From contig OV121095.1 in assembly GCA_921293015.1 (NCBI GenBank), forward strand, positions 35,561,484-35,625,483: a stretch of 64,000 nt of DNA, written 5' to 3'. The notes beneath the pieces are model-generated. The model was not told where the DNA came from. It saw nothing but the letters and a program-made list of their open reading frames with translations, and did not search any database. A program made the translations under genes and the position numbers. Positions 44,001 to 59,000 of the stretch are shown in pieces. This DNA comes from Phorcus lineatus. Lineage: Eukaryota; Mollusca; Gastropoda; Trochida; Trochidae. Numbering within the stretch: position 1 is the stretch's first letter; each line of letters begins with the position of its first letter.

Positions 44001-47000
44001 GCAAGACACACAACGAAAATGCTATCTTGTGACAAAGTGCTTAGTGCCGTTCTGAAAGCATTTCAAATTTCTGATTTGCTACACTAACCTTGTTATTGTA
44101 AACATATGATGTTTTGTTTACAGATTTATGGATTATTCTTATTTCATATAGTTACTCAAATCATAAGTTTTCAATAGCTAAGAAAATTTGATTTTATTGA
44201 TACATTACATACATCATAAATTGAAAAATTGAGACGTAACTTCTATGCATTAAGACATCACGTACCCGTCAGCGCATGCAGCCAATAACCAGTCACCACG
44301 TGCTCTATGCGACAGTAACTCTCAAGTGGAATGTCGTCATTGTCCTGTAGAACAGGGTATCAAATTTGCATATTTTACATCCGCTCGTCAAATTCATATT
44401 GCGCATGATAATGTTTCGAGTCCTAAACCTGCCATTCCTGCGCTTTTAAAATAATTTGTATATCAATTTAAGAGAAAGAATAAATGCTCTTTAAGAGTGG
44501 ATAGATCGAGCATATATTAATGGACATATAGGTAGTCTAATGAGTATTCGAAACTATATAATGAAGTTACAAACTTAACAAAACTTCCGTTTGAAATTTT
44601 TCATTTCTTATTAGGACAATTTGACTTCCTTGTTCTATTGTTCTAACATGACCTTCAAGGTCATAACTACTTATCAACATATTGCTCCTTGGTGAGTTAT
44701 CTAAATAACCTTTATTTTGCTTCTGGTTAAAAGAGACCAATAACGTACTACAGACATAACTGTCTCTTTAGAGATAGAGGATCAAATAATAGTTATCTTA
44801 ACATTACAATATGTTTGTCAAATAAGTTTACCTTTTACTTCTCAATAATGTGTAGCACTACTAAAGTCAATGATCATGTCGCTACTGATAACACAAAAGT
44901 ATTGTAGATAGATATTTGTCTCGACAGAATGTACAATAATTTCAAAATGAATAAGTGGCAACATTTTGACATGAATTAAATGAAGTTGAAATAAATCAAA
45001 AGAGTTTGTGGTTACAGGTGTAAGCGTTTATGAAAACGAAAATAGATAAGACAAAAACGTAAACCCAAGAAAATAGAATAGAATGAATAATAAAATAATT
45101 TATATATTCCGAGCCTCTAAAGGACAGAAACCATTATGTACAAACTCATATATATATATGAATCTATATATGAATCTATATAGAATGTCTTTTCGAAAGA
45201 CATCAATTTGACCCATTAACCTAAGCTGATTAGTTAAGTTAGAGTATGATCAAATTATTTCCAAAGAAGCAGAGTAAACGCTCAAATCGCTCGATAAAAT
45301 GATAGAGGTTAAAACCAAATCCCTAAATTAATTTTTCAAATAAAAATAACACATATTTTTTTTAAACGAGACTTTCATACAGAATGAACACAAGGTGCAT
45401 TAGACATAAAGTTTATGCGCCAAACATGTCAACCTACCAATATCTTTAGGGGAATGAAAAAAGAAAGAATGCACATGATTAGTGATATTGTTACGTCAAA
45501 TGTATTTATACAATTTTACTATCAATACTTATAAAAACTATCAACTGAGTACTACTGAAGAAATATTTTTAGTTCAACCATCTCTAGTCAAGACAGGATA
45601 TGCGTTATCTCATACATATTATTTGCATTAAAAATAATAGAAGTTGTTTGTTATAAATAAATATTTATGTGTTAAAGACATAATACCACTTTTATCGCTA
45701 GTTCTATCTTGAGATTTTTTAAATTTTCTTTAAAGTAGACAATACCATCATATTATTTAGATTAGATAGACTATGATGCATCAAAATAAAATTAAAAACA
45801 TCCTATTATAAACAGTCATATATCGCATATTAACATGCAATTGACTACATTGAGAAAAAAATTACGTTAAAGGAATATATGCAGCCTTTCTTTGAAGACA
45901 TAAGCCACATAGGACTAAATAGAGAAATCATTCCAATATATATGTACATGTAATCTCAAAGGATTAAATAATACATCGATAAAAAGCGATGTTCCATTTG
46001 ACAACTCAGTACAACTATACAAATTCATTCTCAAAGTACTCCCTTTCGCCACAATCTATTTACCATCTTACAGAACAACGTCACAAAATCTTTCCCATAT
46101 CAAGGAAATAAAATCAAAGCAATAAAAACGATAACATTCAATGAAGGGTTCCCACGATCACTGTCTTCATGCCATACCAAAATATCGATGCATCCTCTTT
46201 TATGAAATAGAGGAAGACAAATGCGATGGTATTGCTTCCTTCTTTGACAATCCATCTACCTTCATGCACAATTAGATTAATTACCATATTTTGATAAAAC
46301 AATGCCCGATAAACAAAAATTGTCATTCAAAGTTTGGAAGCCCCACTATGCAGAAGCATACTTTTTCTAATATTCAGCAAAACTATTACATGTTATCTAG
46401 TCACTCTTTACCTTTAACGACATAATTACCTTCGAGCAGAACCACGTTACAATTTAACCAATATTCATGTCATAAAATCAAAACATGGTAGACCATCAGT
46501 TGACAATAATGCAGGCCACATGCACAAGATACATATGAATTATCTGCTAATCATAGTAGTTCCTCACAGTTTCATAAAAAAATGTATGTAAACAAAGAAA
46601 TACAGCATCCAAAGGTATCTCAGTCTCCATGCAGGACCACGATACAGACTCATCTCCTGCTGAACATTCCTTCACCTACCTGGGTGACTGTAGTAGCCAC
46701 CACTTGCGGGTGGTAAGAACCAATTATCTATGACAGATAACTCAATCTTGAACTAACTTATTGATTAACAATACAAATTATGACTTACATATGTTGACAA
46801 AAGTTTCGGTCACAGAAATTTGAAGGATTGTTCTTTCAACTTTAATAACTATATAAAAAGATAAAATATCTTGTTTTCATGTCATAAACCTCTCTTTGTA
46901 AATTTTGAAGAATTCATCATTGACTAGTTTCATATACAATTTGACACTGCTTTGATAAAGCATAAATCGTTTCATTAGCTCAGTTTGTTTTCAACAAATA

Positions 47001-50000
47001 TTAATCGACTTCTACAACACAAAGTTTTCAAGATAAGATAAAGGATAATTAAGAGGCAATTCAAATGATACATGTCCACGATAAAGCTTACCCTGATAAC
47101 AGCATGGAGCCTGAAGACAGTGCCAGGGTCAAGGTAGTCCGAGGTCAAGGTCACTTGACTCTGACCGTTCACAGTGAGGTACTTCCGGGTACACATGTGT
47201 ATGATTCGGCATTGTTGCTCCCATTTCAAAACACCCCCTTGATAAAGATGTAAATGATTAATGTCAATATTTCTCTCAAATCTTTAAGAAATTGAAAAGT
47301 TTGAGGTTAGGTATCATTAAGGAATGAAGTGTTGCAATTACATACGTACATGAATCATTTGCATACTTTTCTTACAAAAAATCTTTTAAATAAGAAGAGA
47401 ACTAAAAGTGGTAACATTTCCCAAACTCTGATATTTTATTCACTTTCATAAGCATTTGGCCATTGAATGAAGAAAATAAAAAATTTCTTATCACCGGTAG
47501 TGTACCTATAAGTGATAAGTCTGCACAATTTCTTATCAAGTTTTTATCAAGACTGACCACGTAAAATAGTTTGATGAAACTGTGGACAAGTATTGGTCTA
47601 CCGTCGGAGACAAAAATAATTTGAAGACTTCTTGTCAATACCAACCCTACGTGAAATAAGAAATGAACACCTTTAAAACTTCAAAATTTATTTATGATAG
47701 CAAAATAATAGAGTAGATATTCTTCTTCTACTACACCAGACCGTTCTAACACATTCTCTGAGTTGAGCATCTTTCGTGAGCACTTAATGACCAAATCGCT
47801 TTACAACTCGACCACCTTGACGTGTTCCCAAACATAGCAAAAGCATAAGCTTTCATGTTTTTTCGATAGGAAATGGTAAAGTTTCTTTTGGCTATTCTAT
47901 TTGAAAACTTCTTGTCAATACCAACCGCACATGGAATAAGAAATTTACACCTTTAAAATATGAATAAACCATCTTTTTTCATTTGAGATCAACAAATTAT
48001 AGAGTAGATTTCTTCTTCTACTATCACCAGACCTTTCTAACATTCTCAGAATCGAGCATCTTTCGTGAGCACTGAATGACCAAACAGATTTACAATTCGA
48101 CCATCTTGACGTTTTCCCAAACATAGCAAAACCATATGCCCTCATGTTTTTTCGATAGGTAATGGTAAAGTTTCTTTTGGCTATTCTATATTCTATATTC
48201 TATACTCGCCTGTTATTGGCCCCTCCTGCAGCTCAATCTGCCAGTACGTTACAGCTGAACTACTAGGGAACATTGTCTTTGGGTTGGACTGGTCAATCGG
48301 CCGCATCCGCAAATGAACTGCAAAAAAACAGGCATAATTCATTTAAGATGCAAAGTAGTTTCGAGATACCTAATAAGTCAAATAATAGCCTCAGAAAAGC
48401 AAGAATTTCGTGAAACAATTCTTTACAGTGAATTCCCTAAGTGATGACATTAATAAGTTGTAATCTAGAAAATATTGCTGTTCTTATATATGCCCTTTAA
48501 AACTTTTTCATTTCAGTCGTAACTCACTTAGCGACTAATTAACTTTAAGTGTCAAGTTAGACATATGAACAAATTATGACGTGTATTGACAGTCTTCATA
48601 ATAAATTAGGAATTTTGTATAACTAAACCACAAACTCGATTATAATCATTCCTTTATATCGGGGATCTCGGAAGAGAAATCATATAACAATTAAAACAAA
48701 CTATTGAAAAGACAATTTAAAAAAACATTTTAATTCTCACCGTCTTCCGTGAGTTCATCATCAAAGAGCCCCTCTGCTACCAGATACGCTTCCATCTCTT
48801 TATGGTAGAACCGGATCAAGTCTCCTACCTGAAATAATATATGACAATTTATGGAAAAAAAGTATTATCGACGTGATCGTTGTTCTTATATTCTCCTTCC
48901 TCCCATTACCATTGCCATGTTATTGTCATACCGTGTCCTTTCATAAGGCGGTGGCGGTGGCGGAGGCGGAGGCGGAGGCGGAGGCGTATCGATATGCCAG
49001 TTAGCTTTTTCTATCACCATCTTCCATCTTCTATACCTTATCATTCTTTTTAATTTCTAATATGTGGTGCAAGGCAGAGCAAAACCGACTCTGCTTTCAA
49101 GACTGGACAGTAAAATGATATAGACAAATCGTTAAGAAATAACTTGCAATTATGAGTTTACTTCTTTGTTGATCCGTTGACATAATTATCTTATATCGTC
49201 TATTAAGAGTAAATTTCTTGTTTGAACCTCTTGTGCAACATAATGGTGGTTTATGTATAACTCTTCTCACAGGTGTCGATGAAATCAATACTTGTTTTTC
49301 CCACGTTCCGAAAACGATTAAAAACTAAGTGATAAGAAGCGGATATGTTAATTTGATGTGAGTTAATCGTTGTAATAGATAACTCTTAGTAACATTTGGC
49401 TAAACCGCCTTATTTCAAGTGATCAAAATTGCATAATATCACACAAACCTTGACTTTGTTTTCGTCGTCTGAAGATGGTTTGTACTTTCTGTATATTGTG
49501 AAACCAGATTGCCTCACTGATAAGTTTAGTTCATAGCTGAAACAAGAAAAGACAGCCTGTAAGTTCACTCTATACTTATATTTAATCATAGCAGGCTTTT
49601 CTTCCTCGTACACGACCGAGCAATATGCCCACTATGGTCACATTCTTATACCTTATATGTAATATGAGTATTTGATATAATAATGCCATTTACAAATTCA
49701 GCAGATGGTCTGTATTGAAATAAAGAACGTCAACATCCAAAATATTTTAAAGAAAAATCGTCAAAGAAACGAATTAATTCATTTGGTTTTCAAACTCGCC
49801 AAAACTTGAAATGCTGCTACATGTTGAAAAGACGATTGTGACTTTATTTTAAAAAAGAATTATGTAAAGATGTTTTCCACACATTATTATTTTACCTTTA
49901 TAATCATGACTAGAATAACATTTATGCCTCATTGAGAAAATATACAATGTAAATTCTGTGAGAATGAGGGTTTGAATTCAGCTAGATTCCAACATTAGTG

Positions 50001-53000
50001 ATTTTAATCTTTCATGGTTGGCTCCATAACATTTGTTTATATATTCTATTTTGCTAAATGTACATCAAAACAAATTTTAATGAAAACAAATGGACTGGAA
50101 CTTAACTACAGTACTCTTAGAAACTACAAACTGTTTGAGTTGAAATCTAGAAAAAGTAGACATTAGTGGACATAAAAAAAGTTATTCACTGACTTCAACG
50201 TTTCATTATAGAACCTTATGATCCAGTAAATCACTGACGCAGAATATTCATTTAATCCTTCCTTTATTAGGGAACTACAAGTAGGATACATCTTTGTGTG
50301 AATAGGTAAGGATGGTGAAACATAACTAAATTTTCAAGAAAAATCTTGCAAAAAAAATGTTCTTTACAAAAGAATGCTTTATTAATTTTCATTCAGAGAG
50401 TATTATTAAAAACACCTAGATCATTTTACTATTACAACTTATCTTTATTGATCATTACAGTTCGAATTATTTGCATATTGATAATAGTTTTTTTTTCTTT
50501 TTGATTCAGTAAGATTTTGTGGGAAACACCTGGATCAGATCAATCAAATTTATGTATTTTCAATTCAAAACAAAAAGATGACAAAAACTAACTACTCCTG
50601 ATTTTAGTACAAAAGTATATTCTCAATAGTAATTTGGCTACCAGCGACTATGAGCGATAATTTATAATACCTTTCACCAGTGTCATCGTTCCTTTTCCTA
50701 TGATAAAAACAAGTATTTTAAATTTCTTTTTTTTAATGTTCACACCATGTGGGTTTTTTCTTAGTCATAACCAAGAAATAGATTATATCTAAAACATGAA
50801 ACAACTAAAAGGCTCGAAACAAAAACAGTTACACGAAATGTGAAAACTACTAATATCTAAAAAGAGTGCATGCAGTAGAATTGTAAATATTCTTCTATAG
50901 TTTCCACCAATGAGTTTTCGTATAAATGAACTCACTTATTGTATTTAAGGATTATAATGTTTTAAGGTTATCATTAAACTAATATTGCATACGCATACAT
51001 ATAGACGTGTACAGACGTATGTGTAAAACATAAATATGTGTAAAAACGTTTTACGTAAACGTCGAACATAGCAGACCTATTGATGGAGAGTCGGATATAC
51101 GAATCACACATGCATTTATATGAACGGTGAATGAGTAGCTGCATACTTTTAAACAAGATAAAACATGTACTAACAAGAACACCAATATAGCTACGTAGTC
51201 TTTCATGTGCATTAAGTGAAGGAGAGGGCTAATAGAATACTTCGATGTGAAACTGAGAGAGATACGTAACCTTTCTATCAACTTAAACATGGCAGAATGA
51301 GAATGCAGGTTCATAAAGGATTTCTATAGATTAATGTTGTAATGTGGCAAAATTGCCCTACTCGAATGGCCAACTAGATTCGCCATCTAGCTGCAGTTGA
51401 ACATCTTTTCATAAACATTAAGTCGTAAACGATATTGAGAATGATTTCTTTGCTTGATATGTTCCCAAGCAATGAATTGATGATCTGAACATGCAATTCC
51501 ATGATATCTGTTTGCCATATTTATGGTATGGCTCTTCCTATCAGAGATATGGATATTGTTTCATTTAAGACTAACTCCGTTCTGAATGTGCTTAAAGACG
51601 CTGAACTGCAGCAATTGACAGTTGGTAGGTAGAGGGGAAACAGGTGCTTGTCAGTCGACAAACGCGGCTTTAGCCTGGCGTTTGAAGTGGCTATGGGTTG
51701 AAGAGGAGAGATGTGGGTTCAATACAAATTGACGTACCTCTCAATCATTTTACCCATCGCTCTGATGTAAAGTATCAGGTTAGTATGTAAATGATTATAT
51801 CATGTAACTTACACCCTTGGTCTTGTATTATCTCTTTTTCATCAGAAAACTCGCACTTAATATCATTAAGATCAAGGTCGATTTATGTAATGTATTGAAT
51901 CTCAAGCCATGGTCGACCAAGAGTGTACCAGATAGGACAATTACCAAATCATTTCAATTTTTTTGTTCAGAAAATAATATCAATATCATAAGAGTATTTA
52001 CATTTTCGAAATAGTATTCTTTGAGACATAAGCTAAAAGCACATATAAATTTTTACATATCACTCTCAGATTTATTTCTAAATTAAATTGAAAGATGATT
52101 ATTTTGACGAAAATATTTCACCACATAATAACTGATAGGACGAGTATTTTTAGTTTCATATACAAACATCGTGTTAGAAAGATTTACACATGAAAACAAA
52201 GACATTAATCATGAATAAAATAAGTTCGTTTAAAGTAAATAACTTGCCTCTCATGATACATGACAAACTCATGACATGATACATGACAATCTCATTACAT
52301 GATACATGACAATCTCATTACATGATACATGACAATCTCATGACATGATACATGACAAACTCATGACATGATACATGACAAACTCATGACATGATACATG
52401 ACAAACTCATGACATGATACATGACAAACTCATGACATGATACATGACAAACTCATGACATGATACATGATTAACTCATGACATGATACATGACAAACTC
52501 ATGACATGATACATGACAAACTCATGACATGATACATGACAAACTCATGACATGATACATGACAATCTCATTACATGATACATGACAAACTCATGACATG
52601 ATACATGACAAACTCATGACATGATACATGACAAACTCATGACATGATACATGACAAACTCATGACATGATACATGACAAACTCATGACATGATACATGA
52701 CAAACTCATGACATGATACATGACAAACTCATGACATGATACATGACAAACTCATGACATGATACATGACAATCTCATTACATGATACATGACAATCTCA
52801 TTACATGATACATGACAAACTCATGACATGATACATGACAATCTCATTACATGATACATGACAAACTCATGACATGATACATGACAATCTCATTACATGA
52901 TACATGACAAACTCATGACATGATACATGACAATCTCATTACATGATACATGACAATCTCATTACATGATACATGACAATCTCATTACATGATACATGAC

Positions 53001-56000
53001 AATCTCATTACATGATACATGCACGAGAGTCAATTGGAAAACTATATATTCTCAATTAACATAGATAAACGTGGATTTATTTATTGTATAATAGAGGTGT
53101 CTGACACATTGCAAGTTTAAAGAACTTGGTACAGTTACAACGAACTTGGTCAAAACTTTAAGTTTGACCTTATATCAAAGAATGGTAAAATTACAGAGTG
53201 TGGAATTACAAATGTTAAGTATTTGTCAAGACCGTTCCGTATTTATAACTCAACGGTTTTCAGAAACCAGATATTTGTTCCTGTGAGATAGCATGAGTCT
53301 ATACATGTTTGGCCGCTTAAGGTTAGTCCCTTGAGCTACATTCCTCGTTTTCGTGAGTAAACGCAAGTATTTCAAAAGGGGCTTGCGAAACTAGATACTT
53401 TCTTTGTTAGTCAACTGTACATGTACGTACTGGTTGTGGTAGACGGAACTGCTGCCAAGGAGGACCCGACTGACATGGAGAAACTGGCCTGAGGACTTCA
53501 CACTGTCCAGCACGATCTGGTCGTCTATTTGAACCTGAGGACCAAGGGATTGAAGAACTATATAACACTGCCTTTGACTATTATCTGGTTGTCTGTCTGT
53601 CTTATATGGTAAAGGAGAACGACGTTATCAAGCAACTGACAGTGTTCTTTAATATGTAGAATCGTCAACTTTACTTCAATGAAGATGTTGTTTAGCCAAA
53701 GACTTATTTCCTCTTCATCTCTTAAACTTTTTAAATTTCTCTTTAAAATTTATATGAAATTTGTTTGTGATGAAGTAACATAAAATCGTAAATGGCGCAT
53801 TTATCGGCTTTTTATCAGTATTTTTTTTAAAATCATATATAATGTTTCCCGCATATGTGGAAAAACGTGATACAGTCTTTAAACAAGGATGTCATGTTAA
53901 TGACACGGAGATTTTTTTTAATAGTTCATTCCAACAACGCTCAAAAAGAGTAAATTTCACCTTTAATTAAATTGGTATTTTACTAAAGAAAACAATACTG
54001 AATCAAAATTATCAAACATTCAACAAGCACCATACACGATATGTTGCCCACCACAAAACTAACCACAAAAACGTTATCATACTGTTTGAGTTATTTCAAT
54101 AATGACTATTTCTAACGAATGCACCAAAATGTGTAGCAAGCACCAAAATAAGAACTACTCACCACATCACCCTCTGCTTTCACCTTATAGCGGGGCATGA
54201 TCCGGAACTGGGCATGTTTGGCGTTGTTTGGTAACAGGTCAACCTGGTATAGGATTAAAATAATGATATCAATAAAATCTTACATGTTACCTCCACATGA
54301 TATCCTCATTCAAAAGCATATGCATAACATACGTGGACGTTAAATTTACTTATAAACTATGAATATGAAATTATTAAGAAATTGTCTAGGAATGATATTT
54401 AAATATAAATTAATTAAAAAGCTTTTAATTTTAATAAATGTTAAACTCAATCACATTTATTCTCTCTTAGCTTTAAGTGGGGATAAAGATCAAGCAAGTC
54501 ACAAAATGTCATACAGGGTCTTTAAATAATGATAAAATATGAACGAATTGGATGTCTAACATCAGAACTCTCCATACACAACGACATAACAATGTTAAGA
54601 GTGAAACGTTTTTCTGTTGATGTGCTCGACTTATGAGGTAAGGTGATTTGGGTTTAACGCCGCTTTCAAGAGTATTTACACTTATTTCACGGCTGCTGGT
54701 ATAATTGCAGGGAGAAAGCAACAGTATTGTGGCTCTGCACTGCAGTGAAACCTGGAATTAGCGAACCATTGATGGTACTGCGCCAAAATTGAATGAAGCA
54801 TTGCACCCAACTATACAGCACGTGCAACAGTTCTCTACTGCAGACAAAGTTATCTGGCGGGTTCGTACCCCGGACCTCTTGATCCGAAGCCGAACGCGCT
54901 GACCACTTCCCAACCAACATTGAGGTGTATCGATTTTCCGAGATTCAAGACAAGAAGATACCTACAGCCATGTTGTTGCTCTCCGTCTGGGATGTTTTCG
55001 TAGTGCTGACATGGATGTATTTGCCCGTAAATACATGGCGTAGCTGTATGGAAAGATAATTGGTTTTTTTAAGATATATTTCGTGGAAAACAAATTATTC
55101 AAAACCTTATATATCTACAACACACACTTCACATTAACGGATATGCAGTACAATGCATGAATACTAATTTGATTTTTTTCCCAGGAAAAATAAAGCGAAA
55201 TGTATCCCATAGTACCTTATGACTTATGAAAATTAAGAGTGTCTTGACGAGGTTGAATTACATATGACATGGATATATTCATATATGATCAATTACATTG
55301 GACATGGTTGTATTCATATATGTTCAAATTGTATTGGACATGGTTGTATTCATATATGTTCAAATTGTATTGGACATGGTTGTATTCATATATGTTCAAA
55401 TTGTATTGGACATGGTTGTATTCATATATGTTCAAATTGTATTGGACATGATTGTATTCATATATGTTCAAATTGTATTGGACATGGATGTATTTGCCCG
55501 TGATTTCATGAGACAGCGGTGTGGAAGGAGCAATCAATATATGTCATGGTTAAAGAACATGTCCAACCACATTTTTTAAAACACACAATTCACATAGATT
55601 GGACATGCTGACCACGTCTTTGATCTTCTTGCTAAACCAACAGTCAAAATATAGCCTAGAAAACCCGTTGTCTTTATAATATTCTGAATGGTCTTGACGG
55701 ATGACATTTACATTAAACTGATAATACTCAGTATTGTTTTCATCCAAAATGAAATAAAGTCTAACTGAGTATATTATGGATATACCATTTACCCGGAGCA
55801 TAACTTATTTCCAAACAAAAAGATTATGTCTATAATGAATAATAACAATAACATTGCCGTAAAACGAATTTGTATCGGCCCAACTGTCCGTCCTAAAACC
55901 GTTTCAAAAACTAAGATTAAGAGCCTGGTTACTTAACATATTGCTGTTACGATAATCTAAAATTACTCCATACATCCTGTAATTTGTTGCAGGTGAAAGC

Positions 56001-59000
56001 CGTATATCTTTACTTTAAATCTCAATTTCGTTTTGATAAAACGCTTTGATATCAATAAATATTTAAACGGATTCACAAAATTTAGTGGCAAATTTAATTC
56101 TTAAAGGTCTATTGCTTCTTGAATTTCACAAATGTATCACCATGACAACGATAAACAAATATACGATGACAGAAGCACTAGTTAAAGGAAATGGAATGAA
56201 CTGGAAGTGTCATCTCACTCTGTCTTTAATACAAGAGACTGATAGATCGATAATGACAGAGCATGGAAGTGTTATCACCTGGAGAGCTGTTGTTCTACAT
56301 AAGACTGGCAGATCAATAGTGACACAGTGCTGCCCCCAGTCTGTTTCTAGATTAACTCGCCGAAACCTTAATGAGTTTCTGATGTCATAGCTTTGTGTTA
56401 TCTAATTAGAGCTTATGTATGTGTATACCTTCCAATCACAACCGCTGACGTATTTGATGAACTTGTAATTTATAAGTAAACATTTTAGATAAAAGGTACG
56501 AAAATTACCGACCAGATATCTCAAAGATGATACGGGTACTCGCCTAAGAATTTATCTACCGCTAGAATAAAGTAACATAACTGCATTGTTCATTGACGTC
56601 ACATCATGACAATGTGATGCATAATGATATGATATGTCTGTTAAGCATCTTATATCAAACTAACCCGAATAAAACAACTATCATTACCTCTTGCAACCAT
56701 TAACATATGTTTTAAGATTGAATGGATAAGTGTTTCATCTACAAAGACACGTTTGGCAACTATAAAGATTTATTTGGGATCTGGAAACCGAGGAAAATTT
56801 ATGACGACCATAAAGATCCATCAGGCAATAATATTGATACTTTTTACAACCTAAAATGTACATTTGACAACTTTATAGATACGTTTTTCAAGTTAAAATA
56901 TTCCTTTTTCAGCTACATAGATATATTTGACAACTTTAACGATACGTTTGAGATCTTTAAGATACATGTACATTAGGAATTTATACAGATACATGAGACA
57001 ACTTGATCTGTTCGTTTGACAAATTGAAAGATAGGTTTGACAAATTCAAAGATAGAGTTAGTAACTATATGACAACTTACAACTTTCACGATAAATCATG
57101 CAACTATAGAGATGCTACTGACGATTTGGAGTTTCAAAAACTTTGTATAAATATTTTGCAACTAATTAGATATTGTTGATAATATTTGCCAACAATATTT
57201 TGTATAAGTTTTGACAACTTTAAAGACTCATCTGGCAGCACTCACCTGTATGACCTGTCCGTAGAGAACCTTCTTCCCTTGTTGTCTCTTCTGTTCCAGT
57301 GCATTGTCTTCCTCTTCGGCCTTAGCAGCGATCTGAAACAAATCAACGATTAAATCTAACAATATATCTATTGATTAACTAGTTTTAGCCCTTTTCATGA
57401 TAACAAAACCAATTAGCTTTCCTCGAGGCGTTTATTAAAACAAAGAGTCGTATAAGAAAGAATTCGTATACTGTATATAAAAATGTTTAATAATAGTTGT
57501 TATAACAAAGGATTGCCAGTTAAGCACCTAATATATATTCTAATATAATACCTTAGACCTTTTTTATGATAACAACACCAATCAGCATTTCTCGAGACGA
57601 TTTTTACAATAAAGAGTCGTTTTCGAACGAATTCGTATATGAAAAACATGTTTTACACCATTTTTACAAATGCCGGTTTTTTTCCACTTAATGCTGTGTG
57701 AAAATGATAACTGAGGAAATTAAGTCTCTCAAGATTAATTTCAATTTTGGATGCAATCACATGCTCAACCAGCGTGGTGTATTGCATTTTTTATTGTTTG
57801 TTTGATTTGTTTAAAACAATCACCTTCCAAGCACAAATGGGAAGTTCATCATCCATCATACTTCTTTACAATGTCATGCCTATTTAAGACGGTTGGTTTT
57901 AATAGTTTACGGCATAGAAGAAATCCATTGACAACAAAAACATTATACTACTTATTGTATATCCTACAATAGAATTCTTATCCCAAGATGCATTTCATAA
58001 TTGATGAGCTAGTCATTTGTTTCACTACAATGGTGCAATGCCTCGTGAAATGCATGCATTATTGATAGAGCCACAAGAACAAAAGCTATGCCTATCATAC
58101 ATCAACTGTTAAAAAACAATTATAACTTGATATGATCTCCTGCGTAACACGTAATTTCAATCAAACGTTTGGGAATATTCACTTACATCATTCGCTTTAA
58201 AGTAAGACTATGATAATGATGATCTATGAGGCGGTTTCAACATCGAAGGGTAAACTAAGTATCAGTTGCATGACATTACACATGGTAGCTTAAAAGTCTC
58301 TTGTATAACTAAATGCATTAAACATCATTTAAAACATAAATCATGTTTAGCGTGGTATTGGCATACTACATTTTATATTAGTAATTCTTGTGGCCTTATT
58401 TCAAAGAGTAGAAATGGTTTCAAATCAAAAGATCATATACTAGTACGTGTGCTTTGTCCTTGAGGTCATAGGATACAAGGCCTAATCAGCTGAAATGAAA
58501 TATTCAAGGTGTTAAAAGTGGATTGTTTTTTTGCATTTTAGCTCATCTGGCCTGGAAGTTCCGATGAGCTCTGACACGGTATGGCGTCTGGATCCTGTGT
58601 GCAGACTCCTTGACCAATAAAGTTACTATTTATAAACCCTTAAAAACTATTTCCATCTTCTTTTCCAGAAGCAAGTGGTCTAGAAAACTGAAACCTTTAG
58701 CATAGACTCCTGGGCTGATTGGGAATCTGACTGAAGTATTTGGTTACCCTGTGAACCCAAATAAGGGCTACAGAGACAACACCCAAAACATATGTTATTA
58801 ATCTATTTTTTCGAAGAAAAATTAACCTAAGAAAACTTGTGTACAGACACCTTAGTTAATGAGGTTTATAATCAATAGATTTTGGACTTTGGTTTTGGAC
58901 TGGTCACACTGTGACCATTTTAAAAGTAAATCATAGATAGCCTGATGAGCTATACAGCGAATGGCTCTATATATAAATTCTTCCAAAATTTAAGTGAAAT

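Noticed and set aside
52250..53021. CRISPR-like regular repeats
   Set aside because: The units are head to tail without unique spacers, in a eukaryotic intron.
54870..54921. A tRNA gene suggested by A and B boxes
   Set aside because: No cloverleaf can be completed and the SINE body follows. It is a SINE head.
54962..54965. Alternative donor of exon 4 (gtatct)
   Set aside because: It adds four bases, and the joined frame then meets a stop at the start of exon 5.
55264..55579. Several overlapping frames of 60-93 codons on both strands
   Set aside because: The 36-bp repeat unit is a multiple of three and keeps all frames open. No gene features are seen.
56085..56390. 101-codon plus-strand frame with repeated S-I-x-T-x motifs
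   Set aside because: Opposite strand inside an intron, weak internal repeats, no recognised domain.
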